Shown piece after piece: positions 24,920 to 33,015 of a stretch of 34,257 nt of DNA. The notes below the pieces were generated by a model. That model was not told the DNA's origin, did not search any database, and worked only from the letters and a program-made list of their open reading frames with translations. Position 1 is the stretch's first letter. Each line of letters begins with the position of its first letter. Location of the stretch: the IMG/VR virus record IMGVR_UViG_3300034068_000870, positions 1 to 34,257 of that record. One strand, given 5' to 3'. Made by a program: the position numbers and the translations under genes. The stretch is from a virus.

Positions 24920-24948
24920 AATATAATAACTTTATTTTAAAATTCCAA
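24920..24948 (-). promoter_or_regulatory. Bacteroidota-type promoter for the GT9-like gene
   Basis: TTTGGAA, a 17-base gap from hexamer TTGGAA, then TATATTTAT (minus strand), 22 bases before the ATG. In TTTG-N20-TATATTTA form it is the best fit to TTTG/TAnnTTTG in the window. Confidence 0.6.
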
Positions 24949-24955
24949 ATGTAAA

Positions 24956-25972
24956 TTAGTAAGGATAAGGAGGTGCAACTATTGAACCTGAAAAAGTACA
25001 AACAGCTGTTCCTTGTGTTGCTCTTTCTGTACATGTTGTTCCACCTCCAGTACCTCCTCCAAAAGCTAACGCTGTTGTTGAAGTACCAGAACCAGCTAAA
25101 CTACATCGTATTGATATTAAAGAACCACCTGCAAACCATACACCTCCGTTATAATTTTCTGACAGTCCACCACCATTTCCTCCAAAAGCTAACGCTGTTG
25201 TTGAAGTACCAGAACCAGCTAAATGACATCTAGCATTTTTTAAACCTGATGCTTGTGTCCATGTTGTTCCGTTAAATGTAGTTGCTAAAAAAGAAGTTGA
25301 AGTGGGGCTAGATGGAGTAGATGTAGTACCACCAAAAATTAATGTTGCGTTTTGAGTACCTACAGAAGCTAAACTTGCTAGTATTACAGGAAGGGCAGTA
25401 CTTGTTGACCAAGTACTTCCATTAAAAATTTCAGTGCATGTTGAACTATTGGCCCCTGGGGCTGCTATTACTCCACCTATAGCTATTGCTGCTGTTGAAA
25501 TACCATTTCCACTTAAACGTTGTCTAGCAGTGATTAAACCTGTACATGTTGACCAAGTACTACCATTATATGTTTCTGTAGCACTTGTGCCAAAAAATGA
25601 TAAAGTACTTGGTGATGTACTTCCTCCTATTGCTACAGCTGAGTTTGATGTACCTGAGTTTGCTAAAGCCCATCTAGCTGTAATTAAACCTGTTCTAGTT
25701 GACCAAGTACTACCATTATATGCTTCAGTGCATGTAAGTACTCCCGCAGGAGCAGGAGGAAGTCCCCCAAAAGCTAAAGAATCATTTTGAGTACCTACTC
25801 CTCCTAAACCACATCGAGCTGTGATTAAAGCTCCGGAAGTTGCAAATACATTATTTGTATAACTATAATTTAATTTATTGTTAACAAACCATAAATTATT
25901 AACAGAACCTGATTGTGATGTTGTAGGTAAACCCAAACGTCCAGTTATTGTTGTATTTACTAAATTAGCCAT
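24956..25972 (-). CDS. Kelch-like beta-propeller adhesin 1
   Basis: 338 residues. N-terminal fibre-type head (ITGRLGLPTTSQSGSVNNLW) of about 45 residues, then six repeats of about 45-55 residues. Each contains LITARxxLAxSGTxxxALAxGG followed by (C)TExYNGSTWS, i.e. the diglycine and Tyr/Trp spacing of kelch/galactose-oxidase-type blades; the six GG positions read AFGG, AIGG, AIGG, IFGG, AFGG, AFGG. No catalytic centre of galactose oxidase is evident. Likely a virion-surface receptor-binding propeller. It is the last of three paralogues and shares an A/T-rich, SD-free leader with the second. Confidence 0.8.
   Translation of the reverse strand: MANLVNTTITGRLGLPTTSQSGSVNNLWFVNNKLNYSYTNNVFATSGALITARCGLGGVGTQNDSLAFGGLPPAPAGVLTCTEAYNGSTWSTRTGLITARWALANSGTSNSAVAIGGSTSPSTLSFFGTSATETYNGSTWSTCTGLITARQRLSGNGISTAAIAIGGVIAAPGANSSTCTEIFNGSTWSTSTALPVILASLASVGTQNATLIFGGTTSTPSSPTSTSFLATTFNGTTWTQASGLKNARCHLAGSGTSTTALAFGGNGGGLSENYNGGVWFAGGSLISIRCSLAGSGTSTTALAFGGGTGGGTTCTERATQGTAVCTFSGSIVAPPYPY
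25055..25100 (-). repeat. 46-base direct repeat in kelch gene 1, copy A
   Basis: 46 bases identical to 25178-25223, offset 123 bases (41 codons, in frame). It encodes the ALAFGG end and start of successive blades, so blades can be gained or lost by recombination. Confidence 0.9.
25178..25223 (-). repeat. 46-base direct repeat in kelch gene 1, copy B
   Basis: Exact partner of 25055-25100. Confidence 0.9.
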
Positions 25973-25986
25973 ATTTTTATTTTATA

Positions 25987-26961
25987 TTAAGGTATAGTAC
26001 AAACAAATATTTCGTTGTAGGTGTTATAACATTCAGTACATGTCGTATTACCTGGATTTGATCCAGCCATAGATATTGCTGCTGAGTTAGTTCCTGCTCC
26101 TGCTAATGCTACACGACCTGTAATTAAACGGGCATATGATGACCAAGTACTACCATTATAGCATTCTACACACATACCATTAACGGCTGCACTATTTCCT
26201 CCAAAAGCTAAACCAAAACCTGAACTTACAGAGGCTGCAAGAAAACTACGTATTGTAATTAATCCACTAATTGCTGACCAAGAAGTACCATTATATGATT
26301 CTACAGCTCCAGTACAAACAGCGCCAGGAGGAATATTACCTCCTATAGCATAAGTAGATGATGTAGTACCTCCTGCCGCTAAACCTGAACGACTAGTGGT
26401 TGTACCTGTTTTAGTTGACCAAGAAGATCCGTTATATGCTTGAACACAATTAACTATAGTAGCTGGTGTTACAAAACCACCTATTGATAAAGCGTCATTT
26501 GAAGTACCAGATGCTGCTAAAGCACATCTAGCGGTAATTAAAGCTCCACCTACTGCCCAACCAGAACCATTATAAGCCTCAGTACATGCTACTGCTCCAG
26601 CAATAAAACCACCTATAGCTAAAGCAGCGTTTTGAGTACCTGTACCGGCTAAATAACTTCGAGAAAAATTTAAAGCACATGCAGCTGACCAAACATTACA
26701 ACTATAAACTTCAGTACATGATAAGACAGGTCCACTAGTTCCACCAAAAACTATAGGTGCGGCTTGTGTACCCGCTCCTGCTAAACCTTGCCGTGCTACA
26801 TTTAAAGCTTTGCCTCCTGTTGGTATTCCTCCAACATAACAATAAGATAATCTTAATGTATTTGAATTACTATCAAACCATAAATTACCAGCTGAGCTTG
26901 AGTTAGGAGTATTAAGTATACAAATAGATCCAGTTATTGAAGTACTTTGTAATGTTGCCAT
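25987..26961 (-). CDS. Kelch-like beta-propeller adhesin 2
   Basis: 324 residues, paralogue of the previous and following genes. Head: MATLQSTSITGSICILNTPN, SAGNLWFDSNSNTLRLSYCY, then blades with VFGG, AIGG, SIGG, AIGG, AFGG and SMAG as successive turn motifs (six blades). Cys is frequent at blade edges (CTEVYSC, VNCVQAYNG), which could give disulfides in secreted or virion proteins but is unusual for a cytoplasmic phage product. It starts 14 bases after kelch gene 3 and lies 14 bases before kelch gene 1, so the three are cotranscribed. Confidence 0.8.
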   Translation of the reverse strand: MATLQSTSITGSICILNTPNSSSAGNLWFDSNSNTLRLSYCYVGGIPTGGKALNVARQGLAGAGTQAAPIVFGGTSGPVLSCTEVYSCNVWSAACALNFSRSYLAGTGTQNAALAIGGFIAGAVACTEAYNGSGWAVGGALITARCALAASGTSNDALSIGGFVTPATIVNCVQAYNGSSWSTKTGTTTSRSGLAAGGTTSSTYAIGGNIPPGAVCTGAVESYNGTSWSAISGLITIRSFLAASVSSGFGLAFGGNSAAVNGMCVECYNGSTWSSYARLITGRVALAGAGTNSAAISMAGSNPGNTTCTECYNTYNEIFVCTIP

Positions 26962-26976
26962 ATTTTTATTTTTATA

Positions 26977-27963
26977 TTAAGGAAGAGGTTTGCTAAAAGG
27001 AGTAGTTAAACTAGAACAACCACCTGTAGCTGAAAATTTTTCTGTTGTAGTAGGAGAACCAGCAAATAATGCTGATGTTTGAGTACCTGCTCCGGTTGCA
27101 CAACTGCGTGCTGTAATTAAAGGAGTTGTTATAGACCATACATTTCCTGCATATATTTCTGTGCAACTTAAAGGAATTAAACAGGTACCTCCAAATGATA
27201 AAGCTGAAGTTGCAGTGCCAGCACCAGATGAACCAGTTCTTACGTATATTAAACAAGCACCAGTTGACCATCCATTACCATTATAAGTAAAAGAAACAAG
27301 TATGTTTCCTGGGAAGCCACCAAATGCTAATGCTGAGTTTTGGGTACCAACAGTAGTTATACCATTAGTACTATTTGATCCTTGAAGTGTTGGTGTTGGT
27401 GTATTTACTGACCAAGTACTACCATTAAAAGATTCAACACACGCTAATGAAGTTGGAGTACCTCCTCCTACTGCTAAAGCAGCATTTGTAGTACCATTTC
27501 CACCTAAACAAAATCTAGCTGTAGTTAAACCAGTACACGCTGACCAAGAAGTACCATTATAAGCTTGTACACAAGTTACAGTGGTAACCGTGGGTGAGGT
27601 AGCTGTACTTCCACCTATTGATAAAGCAGCATTTTGAGTACCTGCTCCTGCTAAACCTCTTCTAGCTGTAATTAAACCAGTAGCTGATGACCAAGAAGTA
27701 CCATTATATGCTTCAGTAAATGCTGATGCTGCTGCTGGTGCTGCTCCACCAAATACTAAAGCAGAATTTTGAGTTCCTGCACTAGCAAGATTTATTCGAG
27801 CACAAATCATCGCTCCAGATGATGCCCAAGCATAAGCAGTTAAAGAATAAGTTAATCGATCACATGTACTACTTATTCCTACATATCCATTTGCACAATT
27901 ACAAATTGTAGTTGGAGAAAGATTAAGACGAGTAGATACAGTTGTGCTTTGTAATGTAGCCAT
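26977..27963 (-). CDS. Kelch-like beta-propeller adhesin 3
   Basis: 328 residues, first in transcription order. Head MATLQSTTVSTRLNLSPTTI, followed by blades with VFGG, SIGG, AVGG, AFGG, SFGG and FAGS (six blades), each with LITARRGLAGAGTQNAALSI-like and NGTSWSACTGL-like halves. The amino acid pattern is close to the other two, but blade order and surface loops differ, as expected when a family diversifies for receptor recognition. An A/T-rich promoter-like stretch (TAATATTTATATAATG, near 27981-27995) precedes it. Confidence 0.8.
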   Translation of the reverse strand: MATLQSTTVSTRLNLSPTTICNCANGYVGISSTCDRLTYSLTAYAWASSGAMICARINLASAGTQNSALVFGGAAPAAASAFTEAYNGTSWSSATGLITARRGLAGAGTQNAALSIGGSTATSPTVTTVTCVQAYNGTSWSACTGLTTARFCLGGNGTTNAALAVGGGTPTSLACVESFNGSTWSVNTPTPTLQGSNSTNGITTVGTQNSALAFGGFPGNILVSFTYNGNGWSTGACLIYVRTGSSGAGTATSALSFGGTCLIPLSCTEIYAGNVWSITTPLITARSCATGAGTQTSALFAGSPTTTEKFSATGGCSSLTTPFSKPLP

Positions 27964-28000
27964 AATTTATTATATATTACATTATATAAATATTACAAAA

Positions 28001-28915
28001 TTAAATATTATTAAATATAACTTGCAAATCAAATATATCTTGAACATTAATATATGGACATTCATGAGCATTGTTTTCAAATTGATAGTTAAATAAATAA
28101 GATCCTATAAGTTGATTAGCTCGTTTAGTAAGATTAGCTGTAATGTTTTTATGAATTTCATATCCAAAAACAGTTGGAGATGTTCCTATCCATAATACTG
28201 TAGAAGGAAGTTTAAATGAAGCTGCGGCATGTTGTAATGATGAATCTATTAAAACACGTTTTTTAGATTCTACTAATAAAGCAAATAATTCCATATTAGA
28301 CATAGGTTTATCTACTCGTTCAACATTTTCTAAAACATAACCATCTTCTCTAGTTACTTGCATAATATGATATTCGTCTTTATATTTATCAACTATAGCT
28401 TGAGCAATTTCTATAGGCATATCTCTCGCCCAAGAATATGAGTATTGTTGATGTGCTGGGCCTCCTGTAGTTTGTAATACCATTATAGGTTTTTGTCTTG
28501 CCCATAACCCAACAGTCATTTTTTGAATATAATTTACAAATATTTCTGGCTGCTGGTTAGTATATTTTATGTTTAATAAGTCACACCAATTTTCAATTAA
28601 ATGTTTATTTTTAGTTATGTGACCAGTTTGGTTATAGGGTTCATGCATAAAAACTAATACATCTTTATCTTCAATATAATCTTGATAAAAATAAGGAGTT
28701 TGTCCTATTTGGTATACTCTATCAACATATAAGTTATTTAAAAATATTTCAGGATAAGAAACAACCATAATAAGTTTTCTATCAGGATATGTATTTTTTA
28801 TATCTTTAATTAATGAAGTTGCAGCTATGTTTTTACCTAAACCACCTTGTATATGCCAAACTAAATATTTTTCAATTGATTTAGATTTTGTTTTATATAT
28901 GTATCCTTGTTCCAT
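28001..28915 (-). CDS. GT9-like glycosyltransferase
   Basis: 304 residues. A GT-B enzyme similar to the C-terminal part of the 436-residue protein: YLVWHIQGGLGKNIAATSLI (18-37), RKLIMVVSYPEIFLNNLYVD, PIMVLQTTGGPAHQQ, and ESKKRVLIDSSLQHAAASFK in the nucleotide-sugar pocket. It is preceded (1 base) by the last oxygenase gene and followed by the kelch genes, so it bridges the two halves of the cluster. It probably transfers a sugar to a glycan or protein; the substrate is unknown. Confidence 0.8.
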   Translation of the reverse strand: MEQGYIYKTKSKSIEKYLVWHIQGGLGKNIAATSLIKDIKNTYPDRKLIMVVSYPEIFLNNLYVDRVYQIGQTPYFYQDYIEDKDVLVFMHEPYNQTGHITKNKHLIENWCDLLNIKYTNQQPEIFVNYIQKMTVGLWARQKPIMVLQTTGGPAHQQYSYSWARDMPIEIAQAIVDKYKDEYHIMQVTREDGYVLENVERVDKPMSNMELFALLVESKKRVLIDSSLQHAAASFKLPSTVLWIGTSPTVFGYEIHKNITANLTKRANQLIGSYLFNYQFENNAHECPYINVQDIFDLQVIFNNI

Positions 28916-28916
28916 T

Positions 28917-29555
28917 TTAAAATAATAATTCAGTTAAATTTTCTTCTCTTCCTAATCCTATTGTAGGTACTACATTAAATGCTAAACTACATCTTACTTT
29001 ATCTGATGTATTTAAAGGAACAGAATGAAGTAAATAAGAAGGAAATAATACTAATAATCCAGGTTCAAATTCAACAGAAAATGTTTCCCAAGCAAATTTT
29101 GATTCTCTTTTATCATTTTTTATTTTTGGTGAAATATAAGAAGCATTTATTCCTCCTGCTGGTTTATGAAATTTAATAGCAGGAATATTTTCATCTGGTT
29201 CTCCATAATAAAATACTCCAGAGATTAAACTATTTGGGTGACTGTGAGTTGTATGATGTTGTCCGGGGTGTTTGTGTGATATCCAAGATTGAGAAAATTT
29301 ATATTCTTCATATTCATATAATAAAGAAGTAGATGCAAAATCATGCACACAACCTAAAATAAATTTTTTTAAATCTGTGCACTCAGGAGTATTAAGAATA
29401 TAACTATTTTTAGATCTACAACCGTAATTAGCTTCATCACTATCACTATCCATATTTTGTTTATCTAAAAACGAAATAATTGATGATAATTCTACTGGTA
29501 ATTGAGTTGTATATAATGGGGTTGGGAATAATTCTAAAATTTCTTTATTATACAT
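28917..29555 (-). CDS. Putative 2OG-Fe(II) oxygenase 5
   Basis: 212 residues. Paralogue of the next gene: SWISHKHPGQH, then HSHPNSLISGVFYYGEP (residues 104-120) with candidate iron ligands His104 and His106 of an HxH form, a distal His177 (FPSYLLHSVP) and Arg188 (KVRCSLAFNVV) for 2-oxoglutarate. HxH instead of HxD is a feature of this subgroup, so iron binding must be tested. The start overlaps the upstream paralogue by 8 bases. Likely substrate is a phage fibre residue or glycan, judged from neighbours only. Confidence 0.75.
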   Translation of the reverse strand: MYNKEILELFPTPLYTTQLPVELSSIISFLDKQNMDSDSDEANYGCRSKNSYILNTPECTDLKKFILGCVHDFASTSLLYEYEEYKFSQSWISHKHPGQHHTTHSHPNSLISGVFYYGEPDENIPAIKFHKPAGGINASYISPKIKNDKRESKFAWETFSVEFEPGLLVLFPSYLLHSVPLNTSDKVRCSLAFNVVPTIGLGREENLTELLF

Positions 29556-30195
29556 AACGATTATATTTTATTTCTGATATTGTTTCTTTATCACCTAATG
29601 TTCCTTTTGTTAAAACATTTACACCTAATGATTTTCGTATTCTATTTGTATTGTTAGGAGGAACACCATGATTTAAATAAGATGGAAATATAATAAAATT
29701 ATTTTGTCTAGGAGAAAAATATACTTCATCTTGTGAAAATGAATGATTTTGATAATCATCAAGTAATGAAGGTTCAAGATAAGAACGATTACTAGATCCT
29801 ACATATTTTGAAAAACAAAGTGAAGCATCATCTGGTTGAATGTCATAATAAAATACACCAGCTAATAAAGTATTAGGATGAGTATGAGATTTATGAAATT
29901 GTCCTGGATGTTTATGTGATATCCAGGATTGAGCAAATTCTAATTCTTTATAAGAATATCGCATTATATTAGTTGCGAAATCTTCAAAACATTTTTTAAA
30001 AAAATCAGTTAATGGTTTACATATTGGATTATCTATAATATAACTATTTTTAGATACTATACCGTAAGACCTATCTGTAGGTTCATTCATTTCACAACTA
30101 TTAAAATAATTAACTATTTTTGTTGTATCACCTTCATAAGTAGTAACATATAAAGGAGTAGGAAATATAGGAAATATTTTTACTTTATCATTCAT
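29548..30195 (-). CDS. Putative 2OG-Fe(II) oxygenase 4
   Basis: 215 residues, closely similar to oxygenase 5 (shared SWISHKHPGQ, then THPNTLLAGVFYYD at 105-118). Candidate iron ligands His104, His106 and His176 (FPSYLNHGVPP); 2-oxoglutarate Arg at 185 or 187. The N-terminus FPTPLYVTTYEGD is the typical start of this family. The pair probably arose by tandem duplication. It lies 3 bases after oxygenase 3. Confidence 0.75.
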   Translation of the reverse strand: MNDKVKIFPIFPTPLYVTTYEGDTTKIVNYFNSCEMNEPTDRSYGIVSKNSYIIDNPICKPLTDFFKKCFEDFATNIMRYSYKELEFAQSWISHKHPGQFHKSHTHPNTLLAGVFYYDIQPDDASLCFSKYVGSSNRSYLEPSLLDDYQNHSFSQDEVYFSPRQNNFIIFPSYLNHGVPPNNTNRIRKSLGVNVLTKGTLGDKETISEIKYNRYV

Positions 30196-30198
30196 ATT

Positions 30199-30798
30199 TT
30201 ATAATTTAGGTGTAGGTACAAAATTAAAGGCAATTGAAATTCGTTCATCATTACTTTCGTTTCTTTCTACTCGATGTTTAACCCAACTTGGAAATAAATA
30301 AAATGTAGATTCTTTAGGTGGTTTAACTACTGCTAAAGCATTAGCCATTGTTTCTTCTTTTTTAAAGTTTCCAATTAAAAAATATTCAGCATTATCTCCT
30401 CTTTCTAATACTAAATCACCCATATTATCTTTAGGAACAGATACATAATAAACTCCAGATAAAATACTATTTTGATGATCATGAGCTAAATTATAATCGT
30501 GATGATTATTAATATTAATCCAAAAATTACCTAATTGTAAATCATTAATTCCTGTATATCTAAATCCAACATCATTTACAAATTCTGTTAAATCATTAAA
30601 TAGAGTTTCTAAAGATTGAGGTAAAGGAGTAATTAATTCATCACTATGCCATCCTCCTCTATTAGATATAATAACACCAGGTTTTTCTTTTCTTACTTTT
30701 AAGCAATATTCTTTTATTGATTTATTATCAATATCAATAACTGGGCATTCCCAAATTGGAGTTGCGAACCATAATTGTTCAAATACTTTAAATTCCAT
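30199..30798 (-). CDS. Putative 2OG-Fe(II) oxygenase 3
   Basis: 199 residues, same fold family as 4 and 5 but more divergent: LWFATPIWECPVID start, NFWININNHHDYNLAHDHQN then ILSGVYYVSVP (residues 92-122), LFPSWVKHRVERNESNDERI (168-187). Iron ligands likely His106, His108 and His175; 2-oxoglutarate Arg186. The 'HxH...LSGVYY' segment is a hallmark of phage 2OG-Fe(II) proteins of the PF13759/TIGR02466 type. Separated from its neighbours by 3 and 13 bases. Confidence 0.75.
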   Translation of the reverse strand: MEFKVFEQLWFATPIWECPVIDIDNKSIKEYCLKVRKEKPGVIISNRGGWHSDELITPLPQSLETLFNDLTEFVNDVGFRYTGINDLQLGNFWININNHHDYNLAHDHQNSILSGVYYVSVPKDNMGDLVLERGDNAEYFLIGNFKKEETMANALAVVKPPKESTFYLFPSWVKHRVERNESNDERISIAFNFVPTPKL

Positions 30799-30811
30799 AA
30801 CTTATTTATTT

Positions 30812-31426
30812 TTATCTAAGTGGTCTTCCTCCAGTCCAAAATACTAAACATTTTCTTTGACCCCGTGTTATTGGTTTTACTCTATGCATTAAAAACGCAG
30901 GAAATACAATTACATCACCTTTTTCTCTAGGAACAGTTATAAATCCATTTTTACCACCCATCCATATTTCAAAGTCTCCACCATCATAATCAGCTGAGTC
31001 AGATAATTGAACAGTCATAGCTAATTTTCTTTTATTAACTCCATAAGCTCCTATATCCATATGCCAATCTAAATGACCTCCATCTTCTGGGTATATAACA
31101 TAGTGTATAGGATCTGTAACTATATCTATATCAAAATGAAATGCGGTTTCATTAGCTTCTAAAGCTAAAGGAAATAATAATTCATATAACCACTGAGAAT
31201 GAGCTTGAGGATTAATATAAGCAATATCTCTATTATTAGTTTCATAAGAATCAGTATCATTACCTAATTCTTTTATTCCTGTTCTCCCTTTTTTAAATTC
31301 ATAATTAGAATACACCATATCCTCTAATTCTTTAATCATTTCATCATTAAATACATTTTTAAAATAATAAAAAGTATTCCAATTTGATGTTGGTGTAAAA
31401 TCGTTGTATGGTTTTAATGGAAACAT
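30812..31426 (-). CDS. PKHD-type 2OG-Fe(II) oxygenase 2
   Basis: 204 residues. A canonical double-stranded beta-helix hydroxylase: HLDWHMDIGA (His122, Asp124), KLAMTVQLSDSADYDGGDFE (135-152), DVIVFPAFLMHRVKPITRGQ (171-190; His181) and Arg191 in QRKCLVFWTGG. This matches the PKHD/PiuC-type pattern with all three iron ligands and the 2-oxoglutarate Arg in place, so it is the most surely active of the five. PKHD enzymes hydroxylate proteins or small molecules. It lies 3 bases after oxygenase 1. Confidence 0.9.
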   Translation of the reverse strand: MFPLKPYNDFTPTSNWNTFYYFKNVFNDEMIKELEDMVYSNYEFKKGRTGIKELGNDTDSYETNNRDIAYINPQAHSQWLYELLFPLALEANETAFHFDIDIVTDPIHYVIYPEDGGHLDWHMDIGAYGVNKRKLAMTVQLSDSADYDGGDFEIWMGGKNGFITVPREKGDVIVFPAFLMHRVKPITRGQRKCLVFWTGGRPLR

Positions 31427-31429
31427 AAT

Positions 31430-32017
31430 TTATTTTTTAGAGTTATCAATTTGATTAAACCAGCCTGTTAAAACATATTTTGATTGAGTTAATGAAGGTA
31501 CACCTCTATGTAAATACATCCAATCAGAAGGCCAAATAACTAATTTACCTTCTACTGATGGTTCAAAATGATGTTGGTAATAGAATTCTGTTTCTCCTCT
31601 ATCAGTTACTGTATTTAAATATACCATCCAAGCTAACAATCTATTATTATAATTAGAAGATGCTCGTTCGCAATGCCATCCTAAAAATCCTTCTTCAGGA
31701 TTATAACGTTGCATATTAAATAAAGGACTAATTTCAAAAGGATCTAATACACTCATAGCAAGCTGGTGTCTGTCTATATAATCATATTGACCTTTTTCTA
31801 TTATAGGGATTAATTGCGATAATAAAGGACCCCAGATTTCATGTTGTAGAAATCCAGGGTGAAATGTTATATCAGTTGATTTTTTACTATCTAAAGAAGA
31901 ATGACCATTAGCTCCATATAATACACCAGGTTGTTGTAAATCTGATGTTTCAAAAGTTTGGATAAAGGCTTTACATAACTCGGAAGTTAAAGCATTTTCT
32001 TTTGAATATAAAAACAT
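31430..32017 (-). CDS. Putative 2OG-Fe(II) oxygenase 1
   Basis: 195 residues. FNMQRYNPEEGFLGWHCERA (100-119), LLAWMVYLNTVTDRGETEFY (127-146), KLVIWPSDWMYLHRGVPSLT (158-177), KYVLTGWFNQI (180-190). The order of strands fits a 2OG-Fe(II) oxygenase, but the metal motif is His115-x-Glu117 rather than HxD, with His170 as the distal ligand, and Lys180 stands where Arg is usual. It may still be active, as HxE variants are known. First of the five in the direction of transcription. Confidence 0.75.
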   Translation of the reverse strand: MFLYSKENALTSELCKAFIQTFETSDLQQPGVLYGANGHSSLDSKKSTDITFHPGFLQHEIWGPLLSQLIPIIEKGQYDYIDRHQLAMSVLDPFEISPLFNMQRYNPEEGFLGWHCERASSNYNNRLLAWMVYLNTVTDRGETEFYYQHHFEPSVEGKLVIWPSDWMYLHRGVPSLTQSKYVLTGWFNQIDNSKK

Positions 32018-32031
32018 AACTAATTATTTTA

Positions 32032-32709
32032 TTATTGTCCTTGTTCTAATAGTAATTTTGATTCTTGAAAATTTAATAATTTTCCGTCTTTAGTTAATCT
32101 TTCAGCTGTTTGAAGTGGACCTAAAGCATTAATGATTTCTGCTGGTGGAGAGTATTCATTTAATGAAGATGCTCTATTTTGTAATGCTAATCTAAGAGCT
32201 TCAACCTGATGAGTATTTACTTCTTTATCATCAAATGAGCCATCGTTTAATTCTGCTTTAATTTTAGACCATGTTTGAATTTCTCTAACTCGATCATGTG
32301 CTACTTGTTGCATGCAAGCCATATTATAAACATTTTGATCTAATTCAATTTGAGACTCCATTATATCAAGTTTATTATTGCTTGCTTTAGCAATTTCCAT
32401 TTTTTCTTCAAGTCTAAGTCTTTCAACTTCAGTTCTTCTTATATCAAATGAAAGATTCATTAAAGCGTCAAAATGAGCTGACATTTCTCTTACTGATTGC
32501 CAATATTTTGAACCAGGTGTTGGGTGTACAGCATCATTTAAAACAGAAATACGCATTTCCGTTTCAGTTCTAAAGATTTGTTTTTTATTCCAATTATCTG
32601 ATAATTCTTCTTTTAATGTTAATACATTATCAGCGTCTTCTTTGTTAAGAATAGATAAAATGTGTTTTAAATCTTCTTGTTTTTCTACTTGAGTAGTATT
32701 GTTTTCCAT
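32032..32709 (-). CDS. Helical phage protein of unknown function
   Basis: 225 residues, almost all helix and highly charged: EDLKHILSILNKEDADNVLT, SHL-free, then REMSAHFDALMNLSFDIRRT, EVERLRLEEKMEIAKASNNK and DIMESQIELDQNVYN. C-terminal part (NALGPLQTAERLTKDGKLLN) is less charged. Proteins of this type occur beside tail-fibre genes in T4-like marine phages; I recall no function. It has its own Bacteroidota-type promoter and starts the oxygenase operon, so it is cotranscribed with the five oxygenases. Confidence 0.7.
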   Translation of the reverse strand: MENNTTQVEKQEDLKHILSILNKEDADNVLTLKEELSDNWNKKQIFRTETEMRISVLNDAVHPTPGSKYWQSVREMSAHFDALMNLSFDIRRTEVERLRLEEKMEIAKASNNKLDIMESQIELDQNVYNMACMQQVAHDRVREIQTWSKIKAELNDGSFDDKEVNTHQVEALRLALQNRASSLNEYSPPAEIINALGPLQTAERLTKDGKLLNFQESKLLLEQGQ

Positions 32710-32730
32710 AACTTATGTTTATTTATATGT

Positions 32731-32759
32731 AATATATTAATTTATTTTTGTATTTCCAA
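32731..32759 (-). promoter_or_regulatory. Bacteroidota-type promoter for the oxygenase operon
   Basis: CTTGGAA, a 17-base gap from hexamer TTGGAA, then TATATTACAT on the minus strand, 21 bases before the ATG at 32709. Together with the other four sites it forms a [TC]TTG-N19/20-TATATT set. Confidence 0.6.
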
Positions 32760-32765
32760 GCTTAA

Positions 32766-33014
32766 TTACGGAAGTAAAATAACTACTTGTTCTCCTTCAT
32801 TTAGATTACCTTCTGGATAAACTTGTCCTGCTAATTCAGCGTCAAGTATTGCTTGTGCTTCTTCTTTAGTTTTTTCAACCGCACCAACACGAGCTGCCCA
32901 TGCTTCATTTTCAGTTACCCAAATATTTGGTGGGTAATTAGAAATGTAACTTAATTCGTTATCTTCATGAGTGATAAATCCTTCTCCTGTGTTTTCAGCT
33001 ATATAATATTTCAT
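32766..33014 (-). CDS. Small hypothetical protein beside the fibre
   Basis: 82 residues: MKYYIAENTGEGFITHEDNE, then NIWVTENEAWAARVGAVEKT with KEEAQAILDAELAGQ near 50-65, and GEQVVILLP. The 'A(K/E)EEAQAILDAEL' helix is seen in small phage proteins located next to fibre genes and sometimes in tail-fibre assembly proteins. I do not assign a function. It starts 1 base after the S74-type gene. Confidence 0.6.
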   Translation of the reverse strand: MKYYIAENTGEGFITHEDNELSYISNYPPNIWVTENEAWAARVGAVEKTKEEAQAILDAELAGQVYPEGNLNEGEQVVILLP

Positions 33015-33015
33015 T

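Noticed and set aside
25434-25790. 118-residue plus-strand open frame in kelch gene 1
   Set aside because: It lies fully inside a well-supported minus-strand kelch gene; repeats of that gene keep the opposite frame open. No independent start context.
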